Part shown: piece by piece, positions 12,597-22,995 of the stretch
How the letters are laid out: every line of letters starts with the position of its first letter
Position numbering within the stretch: position 1 is the first letter of the stretch
DNA from: Symsagittifera roscoffensis
Taxonomy: Eukaryota; Xenacoelomorpha; Acoela; Convolutidae
Assembly (NCBI RefSeq): GCF_963678635.1
Contig: NC_087063.1
Location: 20,404,701-20,468,700, forward strand
Reading direction: 5' to 3'
Length of the DNA stretch: 64,000 bases
Notes under the pieces: generated by a model
Database searches by the model: none
What the model was told of the DNA's origin: nothing
Seen by the model: only the letters and a program-made list of their open reading frames with translations
Position numbers and translations under genes: made by a program

Positions 12597-14408
12597 ATGA
12601 GCCGACAACTTGGATCCCTACACCGCTCAAATTCCCATCCAACCAACCTCAACACTCCAATCCCAATAATCCCACTATTTGCTTTCCCGCCACCCAATTT
12701 TCCAACCATTAATATATCATCAAGCATGAATTCGGATACTAATTCAGATATTTCAGTTTTGTACTCCATTTCACAACTTAATAACCCTAATATCGAAACC
12801 CCTGACGAATTTGCACACTCCGAACCATCTCCATCCAATAAGTTCCAAACCAACTCCTCAGTTTTTTCAAAACCCCCTTTTCAACCGATCCCACCAAATA
12901 ATCCACTCCCATCCGTTTCTACTCCTTCTTATGCTTCACAAGTAACCCCAACCTATTCTCCATTTCATTCCGACCGATCATCTAATAATTCTCCAGATAC
13001 CCCCCAAATCTCCCAGGAAGTCGATAATTTTATCACCCTACAACAACAGCTAATACACCCTAACACCCTCACTATAAATCAAATTTCATCCACAATAGAA
13101 TCCTCAAACCCACCTACTCCTATACCCTCCTCAGCTTACACTGCATCATTAGCACAATCATCCACATCCACCGAATCATCAAATAGCACTCACCGAGCTT
13201 ATCGCACTTTTAAAAGAAAATTCCCGAACCATCCATTCCCGACCAAACCAGGAACAGCCTGCGAATATATTAATCATCCACACCACACCAACACGAAAGA
13301 TTTTCTAGCAATCACCTTACCCTCATTCCCACAATATACATTAAAAACACTTAACGACACTAACGACACACGTAGTTTTGTAGATGAACATGTTTTAATG
13401 CCAAAACTTCACTGGACAGCATATTACCATTTTACAAATCCCCTTTGCCTGCCACTATCTAGTACTCATAACGATATAGAAAAGAATAAAGATATGCTAT
13501 ATAGACTCACCGCAACACTAACACCTAGACAATTTACTTATATAGGATATAAAAAATCACTAACAACATTCACTGCACCCCGAGCTAACGAATATACAAT
13601 AGAATATTACGACCATAATATCATCCGAACTAATCAAGACCAATTTCTAGATGACGACCGCTTCGCTAACCCACAACTAACAGAAAAATTCTTCATCAAA
13701 ACGTCATATGTATTCACATTTAATATTTTTGATAGAAAATATGATCACATCATTTCTGAAGCACTAACTGATATTCAAGCTTACGAAAATTTTAAAGAAA
13801 AATTTCAGTTATTTTCACTAACCTTTCACTTCCTTGCACCACATGAACGCGATTTGCACTGTTCACACGACATTATGTTACGCACTAAACAGACTCATAC
13901 ATATACATACTATCGCTTCATACAAAATCATTTTGATCTACATACTCCATCAAGACAACCACACCATCGTTTACAGTTTCTTAACTCGAAGTACACTTCA
14001 CCATTTTTTCTTAATTTCACCTATTGCATCAATGATACTAACCTCCACGGCATCCTCCGCAATTATGACCCAGTAACACAAATGTATATATTTTGCCCCA
14101 TCACGAAGATCTTCAATGATGAAGAATCAAGACCCTTCATTATCCCGCTTGAATTTATACAACCTATTGAAATACCCCTATTAGAATTTATTCATAATAC
14201 TAAATATAATCATAAAATTTATAACCTCATTCAAAACACACCTTATGAGTTTGCAGTAGGCACCGAAGAACTAAAAACCATTAAAGCACTTCAATTGTTT
14301 TGGCCACTGCTCCAAACTAAAAACATCATTCGCATACTAGCAAAATTACTAACAAATTCGGACATAATACACGACATCTTTCCCCACGGCTTTTTCCCAG
14401 ACGATTAA
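12597..14408 (+). CDS. 603-codon ORF of unknown function at 3' end of LTR element
   Basis: An uninterrupted ORF begins at an ATG. Residues 1 to about 210 are Ser/Pro/Thr/Asn-rich and look disordered. Residues about 215-603 look like a folded domain rich in aromatic residues and His, with several Cys but no zinc-finger spacing and no membrane segment. The stop is followed at once by CAGGTAAGTATA, a strong splice-donor consensus. It has the same G-poor codon use as gag and pol, so it belongs to the element and is not a recent host capture. I do not recognise any family. Candidates are an accessory protein or a second structural protein; nothing in the sequence decides. Confidence 0.6.
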   Translation: MSRQLGSLHRSNSHPTNLNTPIPIIPLFAFPPPNFPTINISSSMNSDTNSDISVLYSISQLNNPNIETPDEFAHSEPSPSNKFQTNSSVFSKPPFQPIPPNNPLPSVSTPSYASQVTPTYSPFHSDRSSNNSPDTPQISQEVDNFITLQQQLIHPNTLTINQISSTIESSNPPTPIPSSAYTASLAQSSTSTESSNSTHRAYRTFKRKFPNHPFPTKPGTACEYINHPHHTNTKDFLAITLPSFPQYTLKTLNDTNDTRSFVDEHVLMPKLHWTAYYHFTNPLCLPLSSTHNDIEKNKDMLYRLTATLTPRQFTYIGYKKSLTTFTAPRANEYTIEYYDHNIIRTNQDQFLDDDRFANPQLTEKFFIKTSYVFTFNIFDRKYDHIISEALTDIQAYENFKEKFQLFSLTFHFLAPHERDLHCSHDIMLRTKQTHTYTYYRFIQNHFDLHTPSRQPHHRLQFLNSKYTSPFFLNFTYCINDTNLHGILRNYDPVTQMYIFCPITKIFNDEESRPFIIPLEFIQPIEIPLLEFIHNTKYNHKIYNLIQNTPYEFAVGTEELKTIKALQLFWPLLQTKNIIRILAKLLTNSDIIHDIFPHGFFPDD

Positions 14409-16450
14409 CAGGTAAGTATAATTTAAAAATATTCTTAACTAATAAATTTAAATTACTACTAACCATTTTTCACTCATGTTTCTTTTACATTTTTAGTCTT
14501 CATACCTGAATTATCTGCAAAAAACAGTAAAGAAAAATAAAAAATAAACTTGTTAAAATTCTTCTAAATTTCATTAATATTTTACATAAGTTATCTGATA
14601 AAATTCATACCAAATGTAGTAAATTAATTTATAAATTATTCCCCCATAAAGCAGTAAATTTAATTATGATGAAAATTTATATCTTTAAATTTCCCCCAAA
14701 ACTAGCAGTAAAATTGAAATTCTATGTAATAAATTGATAAAATGAAAATGCAGTACTAACCTTTTGATACTTTCATTCACTCGCACAGGAATTCTATCCA
14801 AACTCGTACAACTCGCCCACAAAGAATTGTTTAAATAATGATTTTAAGTTTCAAGTTATCACACTCAACAACTCTGACACACGATAACAAGTTTCAAACT
14901 TTCCTTTTTACCCGGTTGGAAAGGAATTATATTATAAACCAAACTAACCAACGCAGCTTACTAAACACCACAAATCATAAAATAACAGCATGACTAAGAA
15001 AAGAAAACCAACGGTACCCAAACCGGATTAACCTTGTTTAAAACTGGATAATTTATTCTTTTGAAGACTATTATAAAGTCTAAGAAAGAAATAATAAAAC
15101 ACAAAAAAGTCGAAAGACAAACCCATAACAAAAACAATTTGATTTTTGAAAAAAGGACACAACCAAAGAAACATAAGAAAGACCAACATAAACCCAACAT
15201 AAAACGTTATCACATAACAGGACCTCTCAAAGAAACCGCACGAACCATACTCTACTCCTGGCCTGACCCACCAGAGAGGACGTCCTGAGCATGCTCTATA
15301 GCCGGCCTAACCCACCGCGCTACATCCACGCTTTGTGACCACACTTCTATTTTTAATAAGAGGTACTCAAGGGTGAGTAACTCTTCAAAACAACCGAACT
15401 AAAACAAAATGCTTTTATGAAAACAACTAACTAAATTCATGATTAAAAAACCAAACTAATAAAAATTTTATAAAATGTAAATCATACCTTGCAGTATATA
15501 GATCAACACACAACAACAAAGACGAACATCCAAAGACAAAATGATCCCATTACACTCGAACAAGAATGGCTAACCAAAACCGATATGCCGTCCACAATCA
15601 CAACTCAAAGGATTTAGAGTACGACTTGACTTCGCAGAAAAGGACTTCATTGAACTAGACCAATGACCACCTCGATTTTCAAGTATACGTACAGATCCGA
15701 GTTACAAGGCATCCCTTCCACAGACAATCTCCACGCCATTCCCAGACGAGGTTGAACACAAAACAAGTTCTCTACATAATACAGAAAAACCCGTCATAGC
15801 AAACCATTTTGAAATCAGATTGATTTCATTGGGAAACACAGTCGTTGTCACAAGACGACACAACGATTGATGCCCCTAACTCCAGCGTCCTGGAACTTCT
15901 CTAACAAGAAAAACAGGACAAGAATACGATCTTCGCCAAATACCAACGTTCATCATCCATCCTTTGAATTGCAGAAAGATAATTCTAAAAAACTCTGTAA
16001 AACCCGGATGGGTGGAACCTGATCTAAACTATATTTTATGATTGGATAAATTAGATCTTTTACCACTGTAAAGTATTTAATATTAATCAATCATGATCCA
16101 TCTAACTAACAATCCACTTATTTGTAAGTGCTGAAATTACTTGTAATTTCAGCACCAGAGAGATTTGAATTTAACTTAGAAATTAGTTGTCCCTCCAAGA
16201 GAACTTCAGCAGCCGCAACAAACCAGTATACCCTAGATCTATTGAGCCTAGCAGAGACTAGTTAAACACCTTGAGACTAGAAAGTATAAGAGTAAGATTA
16301 GGATCGGTATTAGACTAAGAAGTTGCACGAATCTATCCGGCCGAAAATAAGATAGCGTGACGAGCAGACGGTGTACCCTATCTGAAATTACTCTATGAGT
16401 TAACCACATCGGTCCTAACTCAATTTGTACAAACAGAGTGCTGTGCAAAT
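14409..16450 (+). other. 3' non-coding part of LTR element, possible 3' LTR
   Basis: This stretch begins with a splice-donor-like GTAAGT, then A-rich non-coding DNA without credible ORFs. From about 15990 (TGTAAAACCCGGATGG) to about 16446 (GTGCTGTGCA) the sequence could be a TG...CA LTR, and it contains TATAAGAG near 16286. The G-poor bias fades across this part. The 5' LTR is outside the window, so the LTR call cannot be checked here. Confidence 0.35.
16128..16155. repeat. Perfect 13-bp-arm hairpin
   Basis: GTGCTGAAATTAC is followed after two bases by its exact reverse complement. It lies within the putative 3' LTR area and could be a structured RNA element or regulatory site of the retroelement. 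Confidence 0.85.
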
Positions 16451-16499
16451 TTTTAATTTTATAAAATTGTTACTGTGTATGTGTGGCTAGGACTGATTG

Positions 16500-16790
16500 T
16501 TTTCTATCCAGCAGCAGATTCAGGGGAAAATGCGTTACCCTCCGGATTTGGACCACCCGAAAGGCCCTCTCTTTGGTTCTAAATTGGGACACCCATTTTA
16601 TGCTGACAGACACAAAAATTTTTAAAGGCAGTTATAGCGCCAATAATTAATAGTTTTGAAAGAGAGGGCAGGCAAAAACTTCAAAACTTGGTCAAAACTG
16701 CCTAAAAATTCTTTTTGTCTGTTTTTTCAAAAATTGGTAGTGTTCAAAATTTTAATTTTGTCGATCTAAAAAAAAATCGATAAAGCTTCT
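16500..16790 (+). mobile_element. Degraded hAT-like MITE copy
   Basis: This is a diverged match to the CAGGGG family described at 45416-45716 and 54074-54457. It shares the words AAAGGCCCTC, GCTGACAGAC, GGCGCCAATA-like text, and AAACTGCCTAAAA. Clean termini are not seen. Confidence 0.5.
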
Positions 16791-18595
16791 AAATTTTTTT
16801 GAAAATCCGCCACAAACTCTTGAGAAAAAGTAATTACTGCCGCTAAACCGAATCAACCTAATCGACTGATGAACAGAATTATGGGTTTTTTGCAAAGTGA
16901 AAAATTACGATGTTGCCCAGGACATGCTCTGAAAATTATTGAATTGGTAGATTACTTAGGGAGAGAAATGACAAAAAAAGGGCCGGGCTCCTTTTCTCTC
17001 CCAGCCCTTTTGCTTAATTCTTATAAGCATTCTTTTTTTATATCGTAGCGGTTGGATTTACACGGTTAAGTGTGAAGGCTAAATATGTTTCCATTGCTAA
17101 ATTAGTCCTCAATCAACTTTTAGTAACAATAGTAAAAAGTCAAAAAAATTACTTGATTCAATTTCTACTATAACAGAGAAAATAAAACTTGCTTAAATAG
17201 TGAAATTGACATGATTTTTATATCTCAAGTAAGCAGTGCTTCTTCGTAAAAACTTGATTTAATTTGGACAAAGCTTTTTTTATTGAACTATCAAATCAAA
17301 CACTGCAAAATTTCAAGAATTCAATTGTAACAAAACAAGTGACGAATTTTCACGAAAAAGATAAAATTGAATGATAAAGAAGTAGTTCTTCGCCATAACG
17401 ACGAACTTAAATCAAATGGTTTAATTTAGGTGAACTTAAGCTGCCGGGAAGTTTTTGAAAAACAATTTTCACAGTTTGAAGCTACTAAAGAATTTGAATA
17501 GCTGGTATAATAATGAAATAGTGTAAACAAAAAGTGTGCAAGCCAATCGAACTGGTCTATTTACTAACCGCATTTTATCTTCCAACATCAAATTTATGGC
17601 GAAACATTTGAAGTTGAAAAAATTGAAATTTGTGATATGTTAACAAAACTTCATGTTTTCCAAACAAAAACTATTTTGTGATGAGAAACCTGCTGATCCA
17701 ATCGTCTGTTTTTACCGCTTGCACACGCTTGCATAAAAGATTGCACATGCTTGTTTGCATAAAAAACCTGCTACAAATGAGCACTGTTTTCAAGTTCTTA
17801 CTAATTTTCGAAAACCTTTTTTTTAAAATTTTTTTTGTGCACTTAATCCGAAAAACTGAGGTACCAATAAAACTTATAAACGTCCAAAACTAGCGTTAAA
17901 CTCAAATGGTAACCAATCATTGAAAAATTTTAATCACTATCGGTTTTTTTTAATTTGACGGCAGACAAAATTTGAGAGTTTTCTGAGCTGAAAAAATTCC
18001 TTCCCAAGAGGAAACTCAAAAATTTCTGAGCGTCTTTTAAAAAATACTATGCTAAAAAATAAAAAAAACACACATTTAGATAGAGCAATTCTCGTGGTTT
18101 TTCTTGTTCTTAACTTTTTCTAATAAAATTCCCATTTTTTAGTCGTTTTTCCGTTTTGCATCGAATACCGATAACCATCAACATGTGAAATTAGAGCTCG
18201 TTAAAATTCAATAATCTCAGTTGTTTTTTTTCCCCAAAATTGAGGCTAATTTATACGTTTTACACAAGTAGTAGACGTATTTAAAAAGCTAAAACCATTT
18301 CGCCGTGAATTTTTTGCAGTTCATTGAGACTATTAGGTTTTTTAGATCTCATAGACGCAATTATCAGCAACCAGTGTAGTGTAGATAGTTACCAATCGCC
18401 TGTTGAACAAAACACAGGGGTTTATTTGGAACTAGCTTGAGAAATAATTCTTTTGCCGAACATCGGATCACATTGATTAACTGATTCTTCGATACAAAGT
18501 TTCCTTTAATTGTATCCATGGGCCAGCCGGGTGTTGACACCACTATATTAACCTGCCAGGAGTCTGTCTAAACTGCTCGTTATCCGGCACCACAA
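16790..18595. other. Intergenic AT-rich host DNA
   Basis: I see no supported gene. The longest frame (17678-17893, +) is T-rich with poor coding character. Poly-A and poly-T runs are frequent. No repeat family was recognised apart from the flanking elements. Confidence 0.5.
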
Positions 18596-18790
18596 AATCG
18601 TTCCCAATTGATTTGAGGCAGTTAATCGGTTTTATTAATTCCACAAACGATTCAAATTGTAACACTTAAATTTAAAATGATCAGTCTAAAATTCATAGTT
18701 TTGCAAAACCTATTTTACCACAATCTATTTGAGACTAATTAATTTGCAGTCGGAATATTCAGGGCTTTGACCTGACACGAGCTGTTTTGT
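18596..18790 (+). mobile_element. 3' fragment of Helentron-like element
   Basis: AAATCGTTCCCAATTGATTT and the terminal CAGTCGGAATATTCAGGGCTTT...ACGAGCTG match the 3' half of the family (see 60577-61112). The hairpin loop is intact in outline; the 5' half is missing or unrecognisable. Confidence 0.6.
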
Positions 18791-19904
18791 TGATTTTTAT
18801 CTTGCATTTGTTTGCTTATTGATTTTCAAATTCAAAATTTGATTAGCTTGCTTCGATAAATTCTTCAAAACGGTTGCATATTTTTGGATCCAGCCATCTA
18901 AGAGAACTCAAATTGCAAAGAAGCCATAGTAAACATCGATTTCCAAATTTTAGCTTTCTTTGTCTCAAAATAACGATAATTAACTTCTCAGACGACAATC
19001 TGTACCTACAAAATCAGTTTTTGTATCTAATTATTAATTCCCTGTTTCAAAAAAATGGGGAGGGGCGGGCGTTAATCGATCAGCAGACTAAGTTAGTGAA
19101 ACTTTCGATTAATCAGAATCCAAAACTTGAATTATGAATAGACTGCTCTGGTGCTTATTTACTTTTTTTCATAGGGGCGGTAATTCTTTAGTAGATACCA
19201 AGGGGGAGGGGGGGGGCGATTTTTAAAAAGATCTTCTATAATTTTTATTTAAATCCCTTCGCAAATTCCATTAAAACACAAAGCCAAACTGTGCGCCAAA
19301 TTTGGTGTCTCTAGATCATTTGGTGTCGAGAGACAATTCTATAAAAAAAAGGTAAGTGAATTCCGCTCACAAAGTTTCCGTGGAGTCTGCAAACAAATAC
19401 CTTTTGTCGAAACATTAGTTTTGTCGCGGATTTCACAACAAGCGAAAACTGCTAGCTGTTCCAGGTTCGATTTTTGAAGCGATAGTGCTTTAGCTATTTG
19501 TTCCTTGAATCCAAAAAAGCAAGGAAGATCAAGGAAAACTTCCGCATCAAAAGTGTTTTAGCCTAATGCAGAATTTGCATACAACTCACAATTTACTCAG
19601 TTTGGCCGCGTAATGCAAGCAATTTTCCACGCATCGTAAAAAAGAGCACAGCTAAAATTTTTGCTTCTATTTGTTGTCGTAAATCTACAAAAATTAATTT
19701 CACATGAATCAGAAGATCGCGGAGGTCTAAAAATTAAGCAGAAGAGCTTGCATTTTTAGAAAATTGTTGAGAATTGAGTTCATTAATGTCGTTTTTCAAT
19801 GAGAACTTGTGACTCTCTTTCTAATGACTGTTTTTTAAATCATTTTAAAGTACCATGTGTATTTTGAAAATTTCATGTGATTATGCAAATCACTTTCTTT
19901 TCAG
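18791..19904. other. Intergenic / possible intron
   Basis: A G-rich run lies at 19198-19220. A good donor consensus, AAAAG/GTAAGTG, at 19350 might end an upstream exon of the + strand gene whose last exon is proposed at 19905. I cannot define that exon's start. Confidence 0.3.
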
Positions 19905-20092
19905 CTCGAAAACGATTGTTCATAGTTAAAACGAACAAAAAACTTGAAATTTCAAACATTTGCTTATATTTGCCTACAGATACAGGAACCTATTACGAAG
20001 AAAGGAAATACGACAAACAGTTTTTCTTGCTTTTTAAAATGATACGAAGAAAAAACGCTTCTGAAGCAAAAACATTTTTTCGAATAACTTGA
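19905..20092 (+). CDS. Candidate terminal exon of a host gene
   Basis: A strong acceptor (CACTTTCTTTTCAG) ends at 19904. Read in phase 1, the following 188 bp are open to a TGA at 20090-20092 and encode about 62 residues that look like real protein: mixed charged and aromatic, with a Y-Y-E-E-R-K-Y segment and a basic R-R-K-N stretch. No family is recognised. The stop lies only 14 bp from the stop of the minus-strand gene at 20107, a tail-to-tail arrangement that supports both as real 3' exons. Upstream exons were not identified, so the gene is partial. Chance in AT-rich DNA remains possible. Confidence 0.35.
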
Positions 20093-20106
20093 ATTTACAT
20101 TGCTTT

Positions 20107-20937
20107 TTAAAACGAAACCAAATTGCGTGTATTATTTACAATTGAAAGAAACATCGCAAAAAACAAAACTGACGCGGGTTTTGTCAAATCAAGCCCCCCA
20201 CGGGCAGTTTGATTTTTAAACCCAATTTTGTTACCAGGATTGACATTTTTATCAATCGTCGTGTCAGGCTGGAATTTTGTTTCGTTATTTAGAACCGTTT
20301 GGGTTCCGACGTCTGTTTTGCGAGTTTCTCCTTTAGACAATGAAGCTTCTGCTTTGTGACCAGTCGATAAACTGAACGATTCATCTGAAGAGCTGACGGA
20401 CGAATCAATCCAAGAATCTGATGAAGTTTCAGAAGAAGTTAATCCTTTCAAAGTTTCATAACTTTTCGTCTTGCTTGGTTTTGGTGATTTTGATGTCGGC
20501 TTTTTGGTAATTAAGTTTCGGCACGTTTTCGTTTTCCTTTTTTGGATGTTTTTTACTTCTCTTACCGGAGTACTGTGTTTAATCCGTTCTATTGCTCCTG
20601 TTGAGCTGTTATCGGAACTTTTCACGCCAAACCGACTAAGTGACGCCGATTTGGAAATATCTGATTGGCTCAATTTTGCTCTCGATTTGTTTCCAAAACT
20701 ACTCGTCGATGGCGTCTCACCCAGATGGTTTGATCGTTTAGAAGAAGGAAAAGATGAATAAAATGTCGAAGAATTAGACGAGTTGTCATCCGATTTTCTG
20801 TTATTTGTTCGGCTCTTTGAGCTTATTGAAACATTTCGGCTAATTGAAGGTGATGCCGGACTTCGATGATGACATATACTGATGCTGATTTTTGAGTTTC
20901 GTATTTGGCTGATTTTATAAGACACTTTCCTGGACAT
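20107..20937 (-). CDS. Ser/Lys-rich disordered protein with hydrophobic C-terminus
   Basis: This is a 276-codon frame with no interruption. Residues 1-250 are Ser, Lys, Thr and Asn-rich without hydrophobic core segments (S-S-D-S-W-I-D-S-S-V-S-S-S-D-E-S is typical), so mostly disordered and rich in possible phosphorylation sites. Residues about 251-270 (K-P-A-S-V-L-F-F-A-M-F-L-S-I-V) form one hydrophobic stretch close to the C-terminus, which could be a tail anchor. The ATG follows directly on TTTTATTATAATTTAG, a usable splice acceptor, so this may be the last or only coding exon after a 5' intron or a trans-spliced leader. Base composition is richer in G+C than the flanks, as expected of a host exon. 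No family is recognised. Confidence 0.6.
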   Translation of the reverse strand: MSRKVSYKISQIRNSKISISICHHRSPASPSISRNVSISSKSRTNNRKSDDNSSNSSTFYSSFPSSKRSNHLGETPSTSSFGNKSRAKLSQSDISKSASLSRFGVKSSDNSSTGAIERIKHSTPVREVKNIQKRKTKTCRNLITKKPTSKSPKPSKTKSYETLKGLTSSETSSDSWIDSSVSSSDESFSLSTGHKAEASLSKGETRKTDVGTQTVLNNETKFQPDTTIDKNVNPGNKIGFKNQTARGGLDLTKPASVLFFAMFLSIVNNTRNLVSF

Positions 20938-21529
20938 CTAAATTATAATAAAATTATGTATCGAGACAAACTTTCAGCTTGGTTTCCACTTGCTTTGGCA
21001 CTTTCGTCTTGAATACTGTTAGTTGATTGCATATATAATTTTAAAAAAACAGCAAAAATCAAAAGTTAAGATGAAGTGTTCCGCTATCTTGAGAGAAGTC
21101 ATTTGCACTACATCAAACACTATCTTGTGGCTCGAATACATTAAAGTCGAAATACATATTTTGAGGCGCGATCATTGCAACTGAGCCGCGAAGGTTGCAC
21201 ACACCATGCCTATTTCAAGCCACAAAGTCCCCGACCTCGCATCGGATAAAAAAGTTCCGAGAACCCATGCCAATCGCGACCAAGGTTGCGATATTGCGCG
21301 ACTTATGTTTCGATATTGCGCGACTTGTGCTGCAACTTTGCACGACGTATGTTGCGACTTATGTTGCGTCTTTCGGTAATTTATGTCGCAACTAGGCCTT
21401 AAATATGTGTTTTTGAGATTTGCCGAGGTTTTAGAATGAAAACTTGGTTGTTGAACTCTAATTAAATTGTTTTAGAATTGAATAATTTGTTACTTGAATC
21501 ACTTTGTTGCTTGGTTTCAAATATATTCT
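20938..21529. other. Upstream region with degenerate GCGACTTATG repeat
   Basis: 20940-21170 is AT-rich and may be intron or promoter of the minus-strand gene. 21190-21395 is a degenerate tandem repeat of about 20-22 bp built on GTTGCGACTTATGTTGCG, with motifs shared with the repeat at 34516-34914. The open frame at 21195-21395 is a by-product of this repeat. Confidence 0.5.
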
Positions 21530-21742
21530 TGGAGTAGGAAGTTTATCCTGAATGATCATGAGTTTAAGTTGAATAAAGATTATCTAGCAAACAAAATAGA
21601 TATCAGAAAAGGATGAACACGTTCTGCGTGGTATTGTGTATAGATTAGCATAATGACCTCGGTTAGTACAATTAACATCAATCTGCAGTAGGACTGCAAA
21701 AGAATAAGTAAATAACGAGGTACCGAAGGTCGCCTCATGACA
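21530..21742 (-). repeat. 3' LTR of the minus-strand element
   Basis: 213 bp, matching 27972-28175 with four substitutions and one 9-bp length difference. The inner edge on the minus strand is preceded by CGGGGAA, a short purine tract suitable for plus-strand priming. Confidence 0.95.
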
Positions 21743-21927
21743 TTCCCCGCGGGAGAAAAAATTTTGAGAAACAACCCAAAATTAGAGAGATAATAAAACT
21801 GCACCCAGACGAGCAAATGATTGATAGCCCCCCTGCCCCACACAAATGCTGTACAGTGAATCAGAAAAAACATGATAACATGAAGGAGTTTGAATGAGTT
21901 TAATAGAGTTTTAAACTGGATATATAG

Positions 21928-22896
21928 TCAATCCTTTCCAGTAGCTTCTTTCGCATGAGCGAGAGGGGGAGACGTCGCCGCTGAAGGTCCAGGTAGGAAA
22001 CGATCCCGAATGAGGGGTTTTCGTGGTGAGGACGAAGACGCTAACACCGTTTCAGAGGGCAAATTTTGGTCCTCCTCAACTGATTTGACTGAAGATACTA
22101 TCACCATTTCAGAGGGCAAATTTGGGTCCTCCTCGACTGATTTGACAGAATGCCGCAACGGATCGCCAAAAAACTGAGTAGGCTTCTTACTACGATGTGA
22201 CGTCCGGACTGACGCGGCATCGTCAACCACTGGTTGAGCAGGTAGAGAAAGCGAAGGGTAGGAGGAGGGCAGCTCTGATGACGCTGATTGAGAGGGAAGA
22301 ACCAGACCCTGTGGCGACACCATGTCTGGTGAACAGATAATAATTCCAGGACGAGTAGGACCAAGGTGAACGGTCGAAGAAAAAACAGCACAATGTGAAG
22401 TCCGCGGTTGAGGCGGAGCTAACGAACCTTCAAGTTGTGCGGTAGAGACGGTCGGTAACGAGCAGGTAGCACTTGTTGAAGTGTGAAGCTGCGATGCAGA
22501 GTTAGACTGAGGAGCAAACCTCACCGGAGGTGAGTCACACTGAAGCCTCTGGCTTTTTCCGATAGGAGAAGATTCATGAACCGCTTGAAGACCACCGTTG
22601 GATCCAACTGAGCTTTCACTGGAAGAGTCACATGTGTGATCCACCATCGGAGTAGAAAGAGTTGGATTGTTTCGCCGTTGTTCTACTAGCACAGGTTGAG
22701 ACCGTGTAACAGGCCTTTTAATTGCACCCCGAGAGGTAGAATTCCAGGTTTGGAGGCGATCACTTAGAGTGTTTGGAGCAACTGAAACGGTAGACCGATA
22801 ATTAGGTTTGAGGCAGATATGATTTTTCAGGTAAACTTTCTCAGTGTCGGTAACACAAGTGTGATCCGTAACACGAAAAATCTTAAATTTAGTCAA
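21928..22896 (-). pseudogene. 3' frame after integrase, Ser/Pro-rich
   Basis: This 322-codon frame lies between integrase and the 3' LTR. The first 40 residues look like an integrase C-terminal end. The rest is Ser/Pro/Thr-rich, with an imperfect internal repeat built on S-V-E-E-D-P/Q-N-L-P-S-E near residues 250-285. It has no membrane segment, so it is not an envelope. It is probably the tail of pol or an accessory frame. Confidence 0.5.
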
Positions 22897-22995
22897 TTTA
22901 TAAAGAGATTTCCCCGATTGACGATCAATAGTTTTCCTAAAGACTTTAACTCGACAAGGATTAAACCTTAGAAGGTTTTCTAATTTACTTGTTTT

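Larger units (their letters stand above)
1..16446 (+). mobile_element. Ty3/gypsy-class LTR element with envelope-like region (fossil, 5' end outside window)
   Basis: In order on the + strand are gag with a CCHC knuckle, an aspartic-protease D-S-G-A motif, reverse transcriptase/RNase H, integrase, small membrane-type ORFs, an envelope-like region and a long unknown ORF. The RT-RNase H-integrase order is that of Ty3/gypsy elements, not copia. The 5' LTR lies left of the window. The 3' end is not proven: a TG...CA segment near 15990-16446 could be the 3' LTR, but there is no partner in view to compare it with. The element is broken in several places, mostly in pol and the envelope region, yet long frames remain, so it is probably not very old. 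The + strand is strongly A-rich and G-poor throughout, unlike the flanking host DNA. Confidence 0.85.

Noticed and set aside
15230-15350. tRNA- or SINE-like text on the minus strand (TAGCGCGGTGGGTTAGG, later GGTTCGTGCGG)
   Set aside because: An A-box-like word is present, but the B-box-like word is far off consensus and too distant, and there is no cloverleaf, no tail and no second copy. Two half-units around GTGGGTYAGGCC explain the pattern.
20471-20761. 96-codon + strand ORF
   Set aside because: Antisense shadow of the Ser/Lys-rich minus-strand gene.
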